Virus record (IMG/VR): IMGVR_UViG_3300008469_000001
Coordinates: 1 to 64,000 of that record
Reading direction: 5' to 3' (one strand)
Source of the DNA: a virus
Length of the DNA stretch: 64,000 bases
Shown: in pieces, positions 44,013-52,646 of the stretch
Numbering within the stretch: the first letter of the stretch is position 1
Layout of the letters: the number at the start of each line of letters is the position of its first letter
Translations under genes and position numbers: made by a program
The notes under the pieces: generated by a model
Told to the model about the DNA's origin: nothing
Database searches by the model: none
Seen by the model: the letters and a program-made list of their open reading frames with translations, nothing else

Positions 44013-45860
44013 TCAATCTAAGTCCGGATTCACATCTAAAGTTGAAATCCCCCTAGATTTTGTAACTAAAATAACTTCTTTTGATTTTTCTTTTATCTCT
44101 TCTCTGTGAGAAATCATATATACTCTCATCTTTTCTTGTTTTGCAACATTTTTGATAAAGTAATATACAGATTCTAATAATGTACCATTGATACCACTAT
44201 CCAAAACTTCATCCATAAACAGTGCATTAAATTCAACATTATTTTTTAGTTTAAACACTTTCATAAGTGCCAACATAATCATAATATTACCAATCCTTTT
44301 TTCACCATTTGAAAGAGTACCTGATGATACCTCTTTACCAAGCTTCATAATTCTTATTGTGAAATCTGGATTGAATTGTAAATGAATGTTAAAATCAGGA
44401 ATCAATTTTTTAAAGTTTTTGAGTATTTCATTTGATTGTTTGATAAATTTTCTTAGAAATTTTCCTCTTATTTTTTGATCATCATTCTGTTTTATAAATG
44501 ATTTAAACAACCTAACATTCTCTGAAACCCTATCAATCTCAGTCATATCTATGTTTCTAATTAACTTTGAATTAGCTTCTATTTCTGATAAGAAATGGTT
44601 GTCTTGACCTTCAATATTTGTTAATTCATTTTCTAGATTTTTAACAACAATATCAATATTATCAAGTTCTTTCTTATCAACTTTTGTTTCAACTTCTTCC
44701 ATTGCTTCTTTTATTTCAGATAATAATTCTCTTTTATCAGAAATGGAATGTTTAAGTTGTTTTTTACCTTTATCATGATCGGTAATACTTTTTTCATATA
44801 TAAGAATTTGTTTTCCATAATCAGATAATTTTTTATCACTTTCTGTTATAGCTGTTGCATCTTCCCAATCTTGATTACAAGTAGGACAAATATTACCCTT
44901 TAAACTAACATTCTTCTTTTCTTCTCTTTCATATTTCTCAGATAGAATTTCTATTTCTCTATCTTCTTTATCAATAATGGATTGTACATCTTTTAAATCA
45001 CTTCTTAATTCAGTAATTGTTTCTGTCAATTTCAATTTATGTTCTTTCAACTCATCTAAAAATGAAAATTTATCAAGTTCTTCTGCAACATTAACTGTGG
45101 TGTAATATTCAATAGATTCAACTAAACTATCGATTTGTTTTTTTCTTCTTCTCTCAAATTTTTCTGACGATTCATTTAATCTTTCTAACTGGTGGGTTAT
45201 TTGTTCATTTGCATAATTAATTTCTTTTATACTTGATTCTAATTCTGTTAATTTTATTGTATCATCTCTTACTCTATCTTTAACATCTGTAGCCATTTGA
45301 TTAGCAGCTTCAAAACTAAATATGTTTTCAAGAACTTTCTTTTGATCACCCGGTCTCATATTCAAAAATGGTTTATTATGCTCACTTGCAACTGAGAATA
45401 AAGTAGTTTGTAGGAAGGTTTCATATTTCATTCCAACAATAGATTCAATAAGATTATTGTTATCTCTTATGTCTGCTTTTGAGATATTGTCCCAAGTATC
45501 TTCTACATTTTCAACTGTTTCAACTTTTTTATAAAGATTAAGAATGTTTGGTTTTCTTCCTCTTTCAACTTTAAAACTGTGTTTATCAATATCAAATTCT
45601 AAAGTAACTACACAGTCTTTTCCTTTTATATAATTAACAACCTCATTAGCTTTAACATTTGATACAGTTTCACCATATAGTGCAAAAGTTATACCAGCAA
45701 ATATAGTTGATTTACCTGTTCCAATTTTAGCACCTTCAGTATCTTTATCAATTCCATCAATAAGTATTACTGTAGAACCAAACTCATTAAATTTCAGTTC
45801 TTGTTTACTTCCATAACTATAAAAGTTTTGCAATTCTAATTTTCTAAATTTAACTTTCAT
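44013..45860 (-). CDS. 46: Recombination nuclease ATPase subunit, gp46/Rad50/SbcC-like
   Basis: 615 residues. The P-loop GAKIGTGKST spans 43-52, followed by TFALYGETV. Two long coiled coils flank the zinc hook CPTC (C325, C328). The ABC signature LSNGEKR is at about 516-522 and Walker B FNALFMDE ends at about 551, followed by MISHRE. With gp47 (upstream, 45960-47018) it resects DNA ends to start recombination-dependent replication in T4. The protein is slightly longer than T4 gp46 (560) and far shorter than SbcC. The ATG has a GAGAG site. Confidence 0.93.
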   Translation of the reverse strand: MKVKFRKLELQNFYSYGSKQELKFNEFGSTVILIDGIDKDTEGAKIGTGKSTIFAGITFALYGETVSNVKANEVVNYIKGKDCVVTLEFDIDKHSFKVERGRKPNILNLYKKVETVENVEDTWDNISKADIRDNNNLIESIVGMKYETFLQTTLFSVASEHNKPFLNMRPGDQKKVLENIFSFEAANQMATDVKDRVRDDTIKLTELESSIKEINYANEQITHQLERLNESSEKFERRRKKQIDSLVESIEYYTTVNVAEELDKFSFLDELKEHKLKLTETITELRSDLKDVQSIIDKEDREIEILSEKYEREEKKNVSLKGNICPTCNQDWEDATAITESDKKLSDYGKQILIYEKSITDHDKGKKQLKHSISDKRELLSEIKEAMEEVETKVDKKELDNIDIVVKNLENELTNIEGQDNHFLSEIEANSKLIRNIDMTEIDRVSENVRLFKSFIKQNDDQKIRGKFLRKFIKQSNEILKNFKKLIPDFNIHLQFNPDFTIRIMKLGKEVSSGTLSNGEKRIGNIMIMLALMKVFKLKNNVEFNALFMDEVLDSGINGTLLESVYYFIKNVAKQEKMRVYMISHREEIKEKSKEVILVTKSRGISTLDVNPDLD

Positions 45861-45935
45861 TTAAACTCTCTTTTTACCTTTCAAAAATGTCTTTTCAACA
45901 CCTTTTACATAATTATACATTAATCAACTTTTTTA

Positions 45936-45957
45936 CCCTTATTAATAAAGGATTAAA
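45936..45957. repeat. TTATTAATAA palindrome, origin-type repeat
   Basis: CCTTATTAATAAAGGATTAAA between gp47 and gp46 resembles the palindromes at 47399-47414 and 47848-47863 in the origin region. Confidence 0.45.
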
Positions 45958-45959
45958 AT

Positions 45960-47018
45960 CTACTCTTGGTAAGAGTTAGATAATTCCTTTAAAAATTTTA
46001 TTGCTTCTTGGTCTTCATCAACTTTTTCGGTTGTTACTAAATTATCAATAACATAATCTGTATATGATTGATTTTCTAATTTATTAGATGTTTCTTCATC
46101 ATCTTCATCATCAAGATCATCTAAATCATCCCAAGGTGACATTTGATCATCAAGAACTAAATCATTTATTCCATATTCTAAAATCAATGATGTTTTAAAT
46201 TCTTCCAATTCACTATATTTGTATTTCTTATCAATAACTAATTTAAGATTATCTCCTTGATTAAATACTGTAGTTAATTCATCTTCCATCTCTTTCAATA
46301 CTGACATTTTGAATTTATACATTCTAGGGTGTTGGTACTCAATAAATTCATCTTCACCATTTTCACAATCTAATATAGTCCATCCTCTCTCATCATCATC
46401 TTCACCATAAAAAAATCTACACAAATTTCCAATATATGCTATTTTACCTCTTGATTGTCTTTTATGAAAATGTCCCATAAACACTTTATCATAATTTTTT
46501 GTAATTGCATTTGCATTAAGACCTTCTTCAGCTTTAACAAATTGGTTTAGCATAAAACCTTGTATTTCAATGTGACCCATTAAAAAGTTTGCATGTGGGA
46601 ATTCATGTCCTTTCATTATTTCATTTGGAAAATAAGGTAACATATAAAATGTATTATCATGAATTTCTAGTGTTTTAGGTTCATCTACCAAATGAATATT
46701 TGGATAACCAGCAAATATATGTAGGTTATGTCCATTTGAATCATATGTTTTTTTTGACATGTCATGATTACCAACCAATATATATACATTATCAAATGTA
46801 TCATTAATTTTAATAAATGCTTGTGCTAGATAATTTAAGGTTGAAGTGGATATTGATTGTTTTACATCAAGTGTATCACCTAAATTGATCATTGTAGTTA
46901 TACCATTTTGTTTCGCATGTTCACATTGTTCATAAATACCTTTAAGTATAATATGGTCAAATTTACCATTTGATTTACCAAAGTGCCAATCGGTACTAAT
47001 TGTAATTTTCTTATTCAT
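45960..47018 (-). CDS. 47: Recombination nuclease subunit, gp47/Mre11/SbcD-like
   Basis: 352 residues with the calcineurin-like phosphoesterase motifs in order: D10-W-H12, NLGDTLD (G47-D48), VGNHD (83-86), MGHIE and MGHFHKRQ. The C-terminal about 70 residues are acidic (DDLDDLDDEDDEE). It is the Mn-dependent nuclease that works with gp46 on DNA ends. It is preceded by an early-type promoter (47056-47065) and is the first gene to the left of the origin region, transcribed away from it. Confidence 0.93.
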   Translation of the reverse strand: MNKKITISTDWHFGKSNGKFDHIILKGIYEQCEHAKQNGITTMINLGDTLDVKQSISTSTLNYLAQAFIKINDTFDNVYILVGNHDMSKKTYDSNGHNLHIFAGYPNIHLVDEPKTLEIHDNTFYMLPYFPNEIMKGHEFPHANFLMGHIEIQGFMLNQFVKAEEGLNANAITKNYDKVFMGHFHKRQSRGKIAYIGNLCRFFYGEDDDERGWTILDCENGEDEFIEYQHPRMYKFKMSVLKEMEDELTTVFNQGDNLKLVIDKKYKYSELEEFKTSLILEYGINDLVLDDQMSPWDDLDDLDDEDDEETSNKLENQSYTDYVIDNLVTTEKVDEDQEAIKFLKELSNSYQE

Positions 47019-47055
47019 TCATAATTGCCTTTCATCAAGAATATATATTGATATA

Positions 47056-47065
47056 TATTATACAA
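47056..47065 (-). promoter_or_regulatory. Early-type promoter TTGTATAATA for gp47
   Basis: 10 of 11 bases of the recurring motif, 38 nt before the ATG on the minus strand. Confidence 0.55.
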
Positions 47066-47228
47066 AATTTAATCAGTAATAATTTCATAGAAAATCATAT
47101 ACAATTTGACATTAATATAATGGTGTAATTTTATCATAAATTCTTGTGTGAAAATCAAACATAATTATGACCTAAATTATAAGTGTATTTCAAATCAATT
47201 TTTTTAAAAAATAAATTCAATGGCTATG

Positions 47229-47259
47229 CCAGAGGACGAAGTCCAAGGTACGAAGTACT
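47229..47259. other. Two C-GAA-G mini-hairpins
   Basis: GGAC-GAA-GTCC (within 47231-47244) and GTAC-GAA-GTAC (within 47246-47259) lie side by side in a locally GC-richer patch. C-GAA-G loops form unusually stable single-strand DNA hairpins. Confidence 0.5.
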
Positions 47260-47347
47260 ATATCTATCTTTATATCATATTTAGGCACTTATAGCGGACA
47301 ATTCACTAGGCAATAATAAGGGGGTTTATAGCGACACCCCAAAAAAA

Positions 47348-47390
47348 TCGTGTAAGCTTTGTGGAATTGTCGTGTAAACTTTGTGAAAGC
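47348..47390 (+). repeat. Iterons A1 and A2 (diverged)
   Basis: TCGTGTAAGCTTTGTGGAATT at 47348-47368 in outline (start TCGTGTAAG, end GTGGAATT), and a second copy at 47370-47390 starting TCGTGTAAA, separated by 1 bp. Confidence 0.7.
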
Positions 47391-47481
47391 ATTTTTTCAC
47401 CTTATTATTAAGGTCTTAAAATGCGAAAAAAAAGGCATGTTTTAACTCAAAAAATTTTTCTGATGTTTTTAGGGTACTAAA

Positions 47482-47718
47482 TAACTCAAAATTTGAAGTT
47501 GATTAATTTTAAGTTTTTTTTAAGGTGATGTTTTAACTCAAAATTTGAACTTGATGAATTTTCTAAAAACAGTAGTGTATATAGTAGTTCGAGCAGTCTT
47601 ATCGTGTAAGTCTTGTGGAGTTAAATCGTGATTGTAACCAAAAGTTTCTCTATTTGTAAATAACTCAAAATTTGAACTTGATGAATTTTCAAAAATAACT
47701 CAAAATTTGAACTTGATG
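47482..47718 (+). repeat. Iteron family B, four copies
   Basis: Direct repeats beginning TAACTCAAAATTTGAA at 47482-47510, 47534-47562, 47661-47689 and 47696-47718. The second and third are identical over 29 bp. Confidence 0.75.
47602..47622 (+). repeat. Iteron A3 (consensus)
   Basis: TCGTGTAAGTCTTGTGGAG plus TT, identical to A4 and A5. It is followed 4 bp later by TCGTGATTGTA, which also follows A5. Confidence 0.8.
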
Positions 47719-47731
47719 TATGAGGGTTTTT

Positions 47732-47760
47732 TAACTCAAAAATAAAAGTTGAGTTATTTA
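47732..47760. repeat. 29-bp inverted repeat, left arm
   Basis: The exact reverse complement of 47976-48004. Each arm is itself a dyad (TAACTCAA and TTGAGTTA at its ends). Confidence 0.8.
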
Positions 47761-47798
47761 GACCTATTTTTCTTATAAATAACTTAGAAATTAAAAAA

Positions 47799-47819
47799 TC
47801 GTGTAAGTCTTGTGGAGTT
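47799..47819 (+). repeat. Iteron A4 (consensus)
   Basis: Identical 21-bp copy, 197 bp after A3. Confidence 0.8.
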
Positions 47820-47847
47820 TAAAATTTATTTAGTAAAGTCTTAAAAC

Positions 47848-47863
47848 ACCTTATTAATAAGGT
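47848..47863. repeat. Perfect palindrome ACCTTATTAATAAGGT
   Basis: A 16-bp perfect palindrome. A one-base variant lies at 47399-47414 and a related copy at 45936-45957. Confidence 0.6.
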
Positions 47864-47899
47864 ATTAAATAAAATCACCATTTGATAAATGTTAAAAAA

Positions 47900-47920
47900 T
47901 CGTGTAAGTCTTGTGGAGTT
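47900..47920 (+). repeat. Iteron A5 (consensus), adjacent to the rep promoter
   Basis: Identical 21-bp copy, 101 bp after A4 and 11 bp before the promoter 11-mer. This would suit autoregulation of rep. The TTGTGG in the iteron lies at -35-like spacing (18 bp) from the -10. Confidence 0.75.
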
Positions 47921-47930
47921 TAAAATCGTG

Positions 47931-47941
47931 ATTGTATAATA
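47931..47941 (+). promoter_or_regulatory. Promoter ATTGTATAATA for the rep gene
   Basis: An exact 11-mer, TATAAT at 47935-47940, about 115 nt before the rep ATG. It is flanked by iteron A5 and the inverted repeat arm at 47976-48004. Confidence 0.6.
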
Positions 47942-47975
47942 GGGTATACACGATAATTTGATAAGATTTCCAATG

Positions 47976-48004
47976 TAAATAACTCAACTTTTATTTTTGA
48001 GTTA
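47976..48004. repeat. 29-bp inverted repeat, right arm
   Basis: The exact reverse complement of 47732-47760, between the rep promoter and the rep start. A Rep or repressor dyad site is a natural reading. Confidence 0.8.
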
Positions 48005-48056
48005 TTTTCTAAATCTATAGAATTATAAAAAAAACTTATAAAAAAGGTATTAAAAA

Positions 48057-49388
48057 ATGACAGTAAAAACAACAAAAAAATCACTCCAAAAATCGGCTGG
48101 TTTGAACCTAGAATTGAAGAAACCATCTCAACTTTGTCAAGTACTATTTTATAAAGATTTCAACAAGGAAGAATATGCAAATCTTACACCATTACAAATT
48201 GATATTATCAATGTAACCTTTAGATTTGTTTCTGATATTATGGAAAAACAAGACTTAACTAGAGAAGAATTATTTGAATGGGCTAACTTAAATCACTTTG
48301 AAATAAATTTACAATCGATTTCTGATGTTCTTGGTAGATATAAGAATGGATATTATGAACCAATAGTACATAATTTACAGGAATTAACTAAAATTCAGGT
48401 TTTAACAAATACTCTACACAAGAATAAAACACAAGAATCAATTTTATTTCACTTTATTAGAAAGATAAGTTGGTTAAAAGACAAACAAACAACCAGTAAA
48501 AGAGTTAAAGTTTGGATTGAACCAGAACTTTTATCAATGTTTTTAAATCTCAAAGACTATTACAGTAAAATGTATTTACCTATTCAATTAGGTCTTAAGT
48601 CCAAATATTCTAAACTATTATATGAAATTCTTAAAGATTATTCTAAATTAAAAGAGATAACTTTAGATTTTGATATGTTGAAAGCATTACTTAATGTTGA
48701 TGTAAAAGAGAAACCTAGTTTAGATGCTTGGTCTAATTTTAATAGAGATGTATTAAAAAAAGCTGTTAAAGAAGTTTCTGAAAAATCAGATATTAAAATT
48801 GAGTATACTCCAATAAAAGAAAAATTAGATAAAAAAAGTGAAGTAACTAAAATTAAATTTACTATGAGGAAACAAAGATCTATATTAATTGATGAAGATG
48901 ATATTGATGAAATGTCATTAGATACACATATTGTTTCTGATGATGATGTTAGAACAAAAGAGTTATCAGCTGAAGATATTAAATATATTGAATTAGCACA
49001 ACAAAGGTTAGATGATGCTAAAGTATTTGGAACTCAGATAAAAAATGAACAAGCTTATTTAGAAACCATAATTGAAAATCTTAAAAAAGAGAAAAAAGAT
49101 ATTCCAAATATGCTTCTTATAGATGATATTATCTTAGAATTAAGAGAAGCTTTTGAAGAATTTAAAAATAATAATAACCAACTTATTGTTTTAGAAAATA
49201 TTGATTCGTATCCAGTTGTTTCTATTAGTAGTGAGTATTTACTATATTCACCAGTAGATAAATCTAATATTACGAAAAGTGTTGAAGAAACAATAAATAA
49301 GATAAATAAATTCAAAACAGAAGATGGGAAATTTAATATTATTGAGACTCCAGCAAAAATAAAGGAGCTTGATATTTCTTATCTTTAA
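48057..49388 (+). CDS. rep: Rep_3-family plasmid-type replication initiator
   Basis: 443 residues. Residues about 20-270 have the two-winged-helix layout of Rep_3/RepB initiators: LTPLQIDIINVTFRFVSDIM near the start, then IQLGLKSKYSKLLYEILKDY, ITLDFDMLKALLNVDVK and FNRDVLKKAVKEVSEKSDIK with IEYTPIKE and VTKIKFTMRK, the signature of the second domain. The C-terminal about 170 residues are an acidic, partly coiled-coil extension. Rep_3 proteins bind iterons and open the origin, and an iteron region lies directly upstream. The gene is followed at 22 nt by virion genes, which is unusual for a plasmid module. Confidence 0.85.
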   Translation: MTVKTTKKSLQKSAGLNLELKKPSQLCQVLFYKDFNKEEYANLTPLQIDIINVTFRFVSDIMEKQDLTREELFEWANLNHFEINLQSISDVLGRYKNGYYEPIVHNLQELTKIQVLTNTLHKNKTQESILFHFIRKISWLKDKQTTSKRVKVWIEPELLSMFLNLKDYYSKMYLPIQLGLKSKYSKLLYEILKDYSKLKEITLDFDMLKALLNVDVKEKPSLDAWSNFNRDVLKKAVKEVSEKSDIKIEYTPIKEKLDKKSEVTKIKFTMRKQRSILIDEDDIDEMSLDTHIVSDDDVRTKELSAEDIKYIELAQQRLDDAKVFGTQIKNEQAYLETIIENLKKEKKDIPNMLLIDDIILELREAFEEFKNNNNQLIVLENIDSYPVVSISSEYLLYSPVDKSNITKSVEETINKINKFKTEDGKFNIIETPAKIKELDISYL

Positions 49389-49409
49389 TATATAATATGG
49401 AGCGCAGAT

Positions 49410-50381
49410 ATGGGAAACAATATGAATGAAACGCAGATTGTAACTGATATAGAACAGAATACAATCTTGAATATAGACCCAAGTATTATTAGTGAAAACA
49501 AAATGGCTATTAATCTATTTGGTGAAGATTTATCTGAGATGGCACCAGCTATTAATGAAAATTTCATTAGATTGATACAAAATTTTTATGGTGAATCTTC
49601 ACCGCTTAATCCATTAATTGGTCAACAATGGTTAAATAAAGAAGATAATATTTTGTATAGATGGATTGGTAACAATTGGGTTCAAACAGAAAGAGATAAC
49701 ACATTTGATTCATTTATGTTTGTTATGTATAACATTGGTGATACTAGTGAATTTGTTTTAGATGAATTTGTATTTAACTTTACTATTGAAAATATCAAAT
49801 TATATAATCAAGATATGAATGATGTTAAATTTGTTATTGACCCATTTGATTCTAGAAAGATAATTTTAAAAGAATCAAATATAACTACATTATATATAAT
49901 GGTATTTCATCCAGAAGATAGAATTACAAATCCTTTTAAAAACAGAAAAGTTGAAATTTTTACAGAATCCGGACAAACCCAATTCGATATTGAATCATTT
50001 TTATTAGGTTCAGATATTAATACTCTGAGTGTTTCATTAAATGATGTAATGTTAAAAAATAATGAATTTACTGTAACTAATAATATATTAAGTATAAATG
50101 GTATGATTTATAGAGTTAGGGAAAATGATAAATTAACAATTTGGAAACATGGTGGAAGTTTGTCTTCATATTATTCAACATTTACTACAACTGTTAATTC
50201 TAGAGAAAGTTATGTTAGAATACCAAAGTTTTTCAAAAATATTATGACTATGGAAATTTTAGATTTAGATACAAATACTATTATTAATCCTATTGAAGTT
50301 AATGAATTTGATGACTATTATCACTTTGAGTTTTTAGATAAGAAAAATATTAAGATTAATTCTAAAATAAGAATTATATAA
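49410..50381 (+). CDS. Baseplate or fibre-type structural protein
   Basis: 323 residues with a GGAG site. Residues about 25-75 carry the pattern ENFIRLIQNFYGESSPLNPL with IGQQWLNKEDNILYRWIGNN, common in T4-type baseplate/fibre proteins (a GQxWxN... LY.W.G..W module). The rest is beta-rich with a central YxIM.F.PEDRIT segment and an IFTESGQTQFDIESFLLGSD element. It starts a three-gene + strand cluster that shares the W.N... G.. module and sits before the sheath gene. I cannot tie it to a single T4 protein. Confidence 0.6.
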   Translation: MGNNMNETQIVTDIEQNTILNIDPSIISENKMAINLFGEDLSEMAPAINENFIRLIQNFYGESSPLNPLIGQQWLNKEDNILYRWIGNNWVQTERDNTFDSFMFVMYNIGDTSEFVLDEFVFNFTIENIKLYNQDMNDVKFVIDPFDSRKIILKESNITTLYIMVFHPEDRITNPFKNRKVEIFTESGQTQFDIESFLLGSDINTLSVSLNDVMLKNNEFTVTNNILSINGMIYRVRENDKLTIWKHGGSLSSYYSTFTTTVNSRESYVRIPKFFKNIMTMEILDLDTNTIINPIEVNEFDDYYHFEFLDKKNIKINSKIRII

Positions 50382-50392
50382 GGAGAGTTAAA

Positions 50393-50788
50393 ATGGTATA
50401 TCCTTTTGTAGCTAATAAAGTTGAACAATTAGAATTAGACCCAATAAAAAAAGTAGATGGGTATATATGGTATAATACAGTTGAAAAAGTTTATAAAACA
50501 TGGGTTGGAAATACAATTCAAATTTTCATTACAGACTTTAGTTTTGGTCAAAATGTTGATGAGATGGTGCAGGATAAACTTGATACTAAACAATTTACTG
50601 TTGGATTTGATTCTGTATATAGTTTGATTATAAAACATAATAAAAATTCACATTTCTTTAATTACACTATTTTTGACACTATTGATAATGTTCAAATAAA
50701 TTCATCAGTAGAAATTATTAATGATAATGAAGTTAAAGTTGACTTTACAGATCCAGTAACTGGTCATATTTTTATGTATTTCCAATAA
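50393..50788 (+). CDS. Small baseplate or fibre-type structural protein
   Basis: 131 residues with a GGAG site. It begins with KKVDGYIWYNTVEKVYKTWV, a short form of the module seen in its neighbours, and ends with NDNEVKVDFTDPVTGHIFMY, a beta domain similar to part of the N-terminal region of the giant fibre (NQIEIVFEEAVSGQCYIVIN). It may be a connecting or fibre-attachment subunit. It lies 11 nt after the previous gene. Confidence 0.6.
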   Translation: MVYPFVANKVEQLELDPIKKVDGYIWYNTVEKVYKTWVGNTIQIFITDFSFGQNVDEMVQDKLDTKQFTVGFDSVYSLIIKHNKNSHFFNYTIFDTIDNVQINSSVEIINDNEVKVDFTDPVTGHIFMYFQ

Positions 50789-50843
50789 TAATAATAAATT
50801 GAATAAATAAATAAAAATATAATCTAGGGGAAAGGATATTAAC

Positions 50844-52448
50844 ATGATTAAAAGTAAATTACATAATCCAATAATTGCAAATAATTCACACATTGAAAAT
50901 GCAGTTGTAGAAAAAGTAAACTTAACAAATGAAAAAGTGTTCTCAGATTTGGGAAATGCAACACCAATCGTACCAGAAACTGGTAGAGTTTGGTTTAATA
51001 CTGAATCAGGAACATTTAAATTTGCTAATATAGGTTTAGGTGGAGATGGTGAAAATTTTGTAGATGAATTTTTATCTAAAACAGATTTAAGACCTCAAAC
51101 AGTTGATTCAAAAGTTGATTTTAAAGATACTGTTAAAGTATTAAATACAGATGGAAGCGAACAATTAGTTATTGATTCTACAAGTAAAATTTTAACTATT
51201 GATAATTCTATCGCTGTGCAAGTAACAAGTGATAATATCACAACAAATGTTATTGGTAAAGTATCGGTGACAGATGGGACAAATGATAAAATTGTTGCAG
51301 ATAATACAGCTAATTCATTTGATTTAAATTATAATACTATAAACACATTAGGTCAGGATGTAAAGTTTACATCATCAAACTCTGTAGTTATAAATGATGG
51401 TGTTTCTGATAAATTTATTATTGATAACAGTAGTGATAGTGTAACATTGAGTTATGCTACTGTAACTGCTAATACTACATCAACAACATTAAATGCAACT
51501 GATACAACTTTTAATGTATCAAATACATTAAAATTAACAGATGGGACAAATGATAAAATAGTTGCAGATAATACTAATAACGCATTAAATGTTACATATG
51601 CTGAAACTACTGTAACAGGTAATGCAACAGTTGATGGTAATATGGTTGTAACTGGTGATTTAACTGTAGGTGGTCAAACTACTAAGGTTGATGTTGCCTC
51701 TGAAAGTATGGTAATCGCAGATAATGTAGTTGTATTGAATAGTAATTTAGATGATACAGTTGATCCTAGGTTAGCATCTGCAATTGTTGATGGTACAGAT
51801 GTAGATCATGATGCAGGTATCGCTATTAATAGAGGTAGTGAAGGTATTTTAGATTTAATTAAATGGTTAGAGTCAACTGATACTACTACAACTGAAACTT
51901 TAAAAGAAGGAACAGCAAATATTTCTATATGGAATTATGAAGCTGCAACACCTGCTTATGAATTACACCAAATCATTGATGAATATACATTAGGTAGACA
52001 AGTTAATGGTTTGTCTGGTTCTGGTTGGGTTGGTTACGATGGTGAGATTGGAACTAATTATGCTAATGCAATTGGTGCAGGAGCAACAGATGGTGAAGCA
52101 TCAGAATATGCATTTAAAATTGATGCCGGAAAGCTAGATGATACAATTGATCAAATTGTTCAAGAAATAGATACTGTTAAATTTGATGGTATGAATTCTG
52201 CAAGAGTTGGTGAAACACCATCTGCTGGAACAGAATTTGTAATAACTCATAACTTAGGTACAGTATTTGTTGATGTCAAAGTTCAAAGAGAGGAAGATAG
52301 TAATTGGTATTATGATGTATTACCGATTCAAATTATTGATGCTAATACAATTAAAATTGTTGCTACTGAAACAACAAAAATAAGATATATGATTTCTGCT
52401 ATTCAAGGGTTTGATGTTAATCAAGCAACCGAATTAACAATTTCTTAA
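50844..52448 (+). CDS. Fibre-type structural protein
   Basis: 534 residues. An N-terminal GRVWFNTESGTFKFANIG module is followed by repeated Asn/Thr/Asp-rich beta units (VTDGTNDKIVADNT occurs in near-repeat) and a VTGDLTVGGQTTKVDV block with VVVLNSNL and AGIAINRGSEG. That block matches the modules of the giant fibre at 29492-36013. The C-terminal domain (FVITHNLGTVFVDVKVQRE, then YMISAIQG) is a beta domain of the same type as in its neighbours. It likely forms a trimeric shaft at the baseplate. AATAAATA sequences precede it (about 50802-50813), and a terminator follows. Confidence 0.65.
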   Translation: MIKSKLHNPIIANNSHIENAVVEKVNLTNEKVFSDLGNATPIVPETGRVWFNTESGTFKFANIGLGGDGENFVDEFLSKTDLRPQTVDSKVDFKDTVKVLNTDGSEQLVIDSTSKILTIDNSIAVQVTSDNITTNVIGKVSVTDGTNDKIVADNTANSFDLNYNTINTLGQDVKFTSSNSVVINDGVSDKFIIDNSSDSVTLSYATVTANTTSTTLNATDTTFNVSNTLKLTDGTNDKIVADNTNNALNVTYAETTVTGNATVDGNMVVTGDLTVGGQTTKVDVASESMVIADNVVVLNSNLDDTVDPRLASAIVDGTDVDHDAGIAINRGSEGILDLIKWLESTDTTTTETLKEGTANISIWNYEAATPAYELHQIIDEYTLGRQVNGLSGSGWVGYDGEIGTNYANAIGAGATDGEASEYAFKIDAGKLDDTIDQIVQEIDTVKFDGMNSARVGETPSAGTEFVITHNLGTVFVDVKVQREEDSNWYYDVLPIQIIDANTIKIVATETTKIRYMISAIQGFDVNQATELTIS

Positions 52449-52473
52449 TAAAATTCCACTAAAAGTATAATTT

Positions 52474-52508
52474 AATACACCCATCAATTCATTGGTTGGT
52501 GTATTTTT
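52474..52508 (+). terminator. Terminator after the fibre-type gene
   Basis: AATACACC pairs with GGTGTATT and is followed by TTTAT, 25 nt past the stop of 50844-52448. Confidence 0.7.
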
Positions 52509-52593
52509 ATATTCAAAAAAATTAATATTTATACTAACAAACTTTTTTTCAAAAAAACACTTTTTCAAAAAACACATATTTTTACATTATACT

Positions 52594-52601
52594 TATAAAT
52601 A
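52594..52601 (+). promoter_or_regulatory. T4-type late promoter box TATAAATA for the sheath
   Basis: An exact match, 46 nt before the sheath ATG and after a terminator, so the sheath gene has its own late promoter. Confidence 0.7.
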
Positions 52602-52646
52602 AAATTGAAAATAAAAAAACAATCTTTAACTATAAGGAGAAATATA

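Larger units (their letters stand above)
47019..48056. other. Candidate replication origin (iteron region)
   Basis: A non-coding stretch of about 1,040 bp between gp47 (-) and the Rep_3 initiator (+). It contains five copies of a 21-bp repeat starting TCGTGTAAG (three identical), at least four copies of a 23-29 bp repeat starting TAACTCAAAATTTGAA, a 29-bp perfect inverted pair, two TTATTAATAA-type palindromes, two C-GAA-G mini-hairpins and AT-rich tracts. Such iteron arrays next to a Rep_3 gene are typical of theta-replicating plasmids. I found no TTATCCACA-type DnaA box by eye. Confidence 0.7.

Noticed and set aside
47315-47347. GGGGT...ACCCC hairpin followed by A-tract as a terminator
   Set aside because: The T-tract would be on the wrong side of the stem for minus-strand transcription, and no + strand gene ends there.
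47348-47920. Regular 21-bp repeats that could be taken for a CRISPR array
   Set aside because: Spacing is irregular (1, 211, 176 and 80 bp gaps), there are no uniform spacers and no cas genes; the rep gene next door favours iterons.
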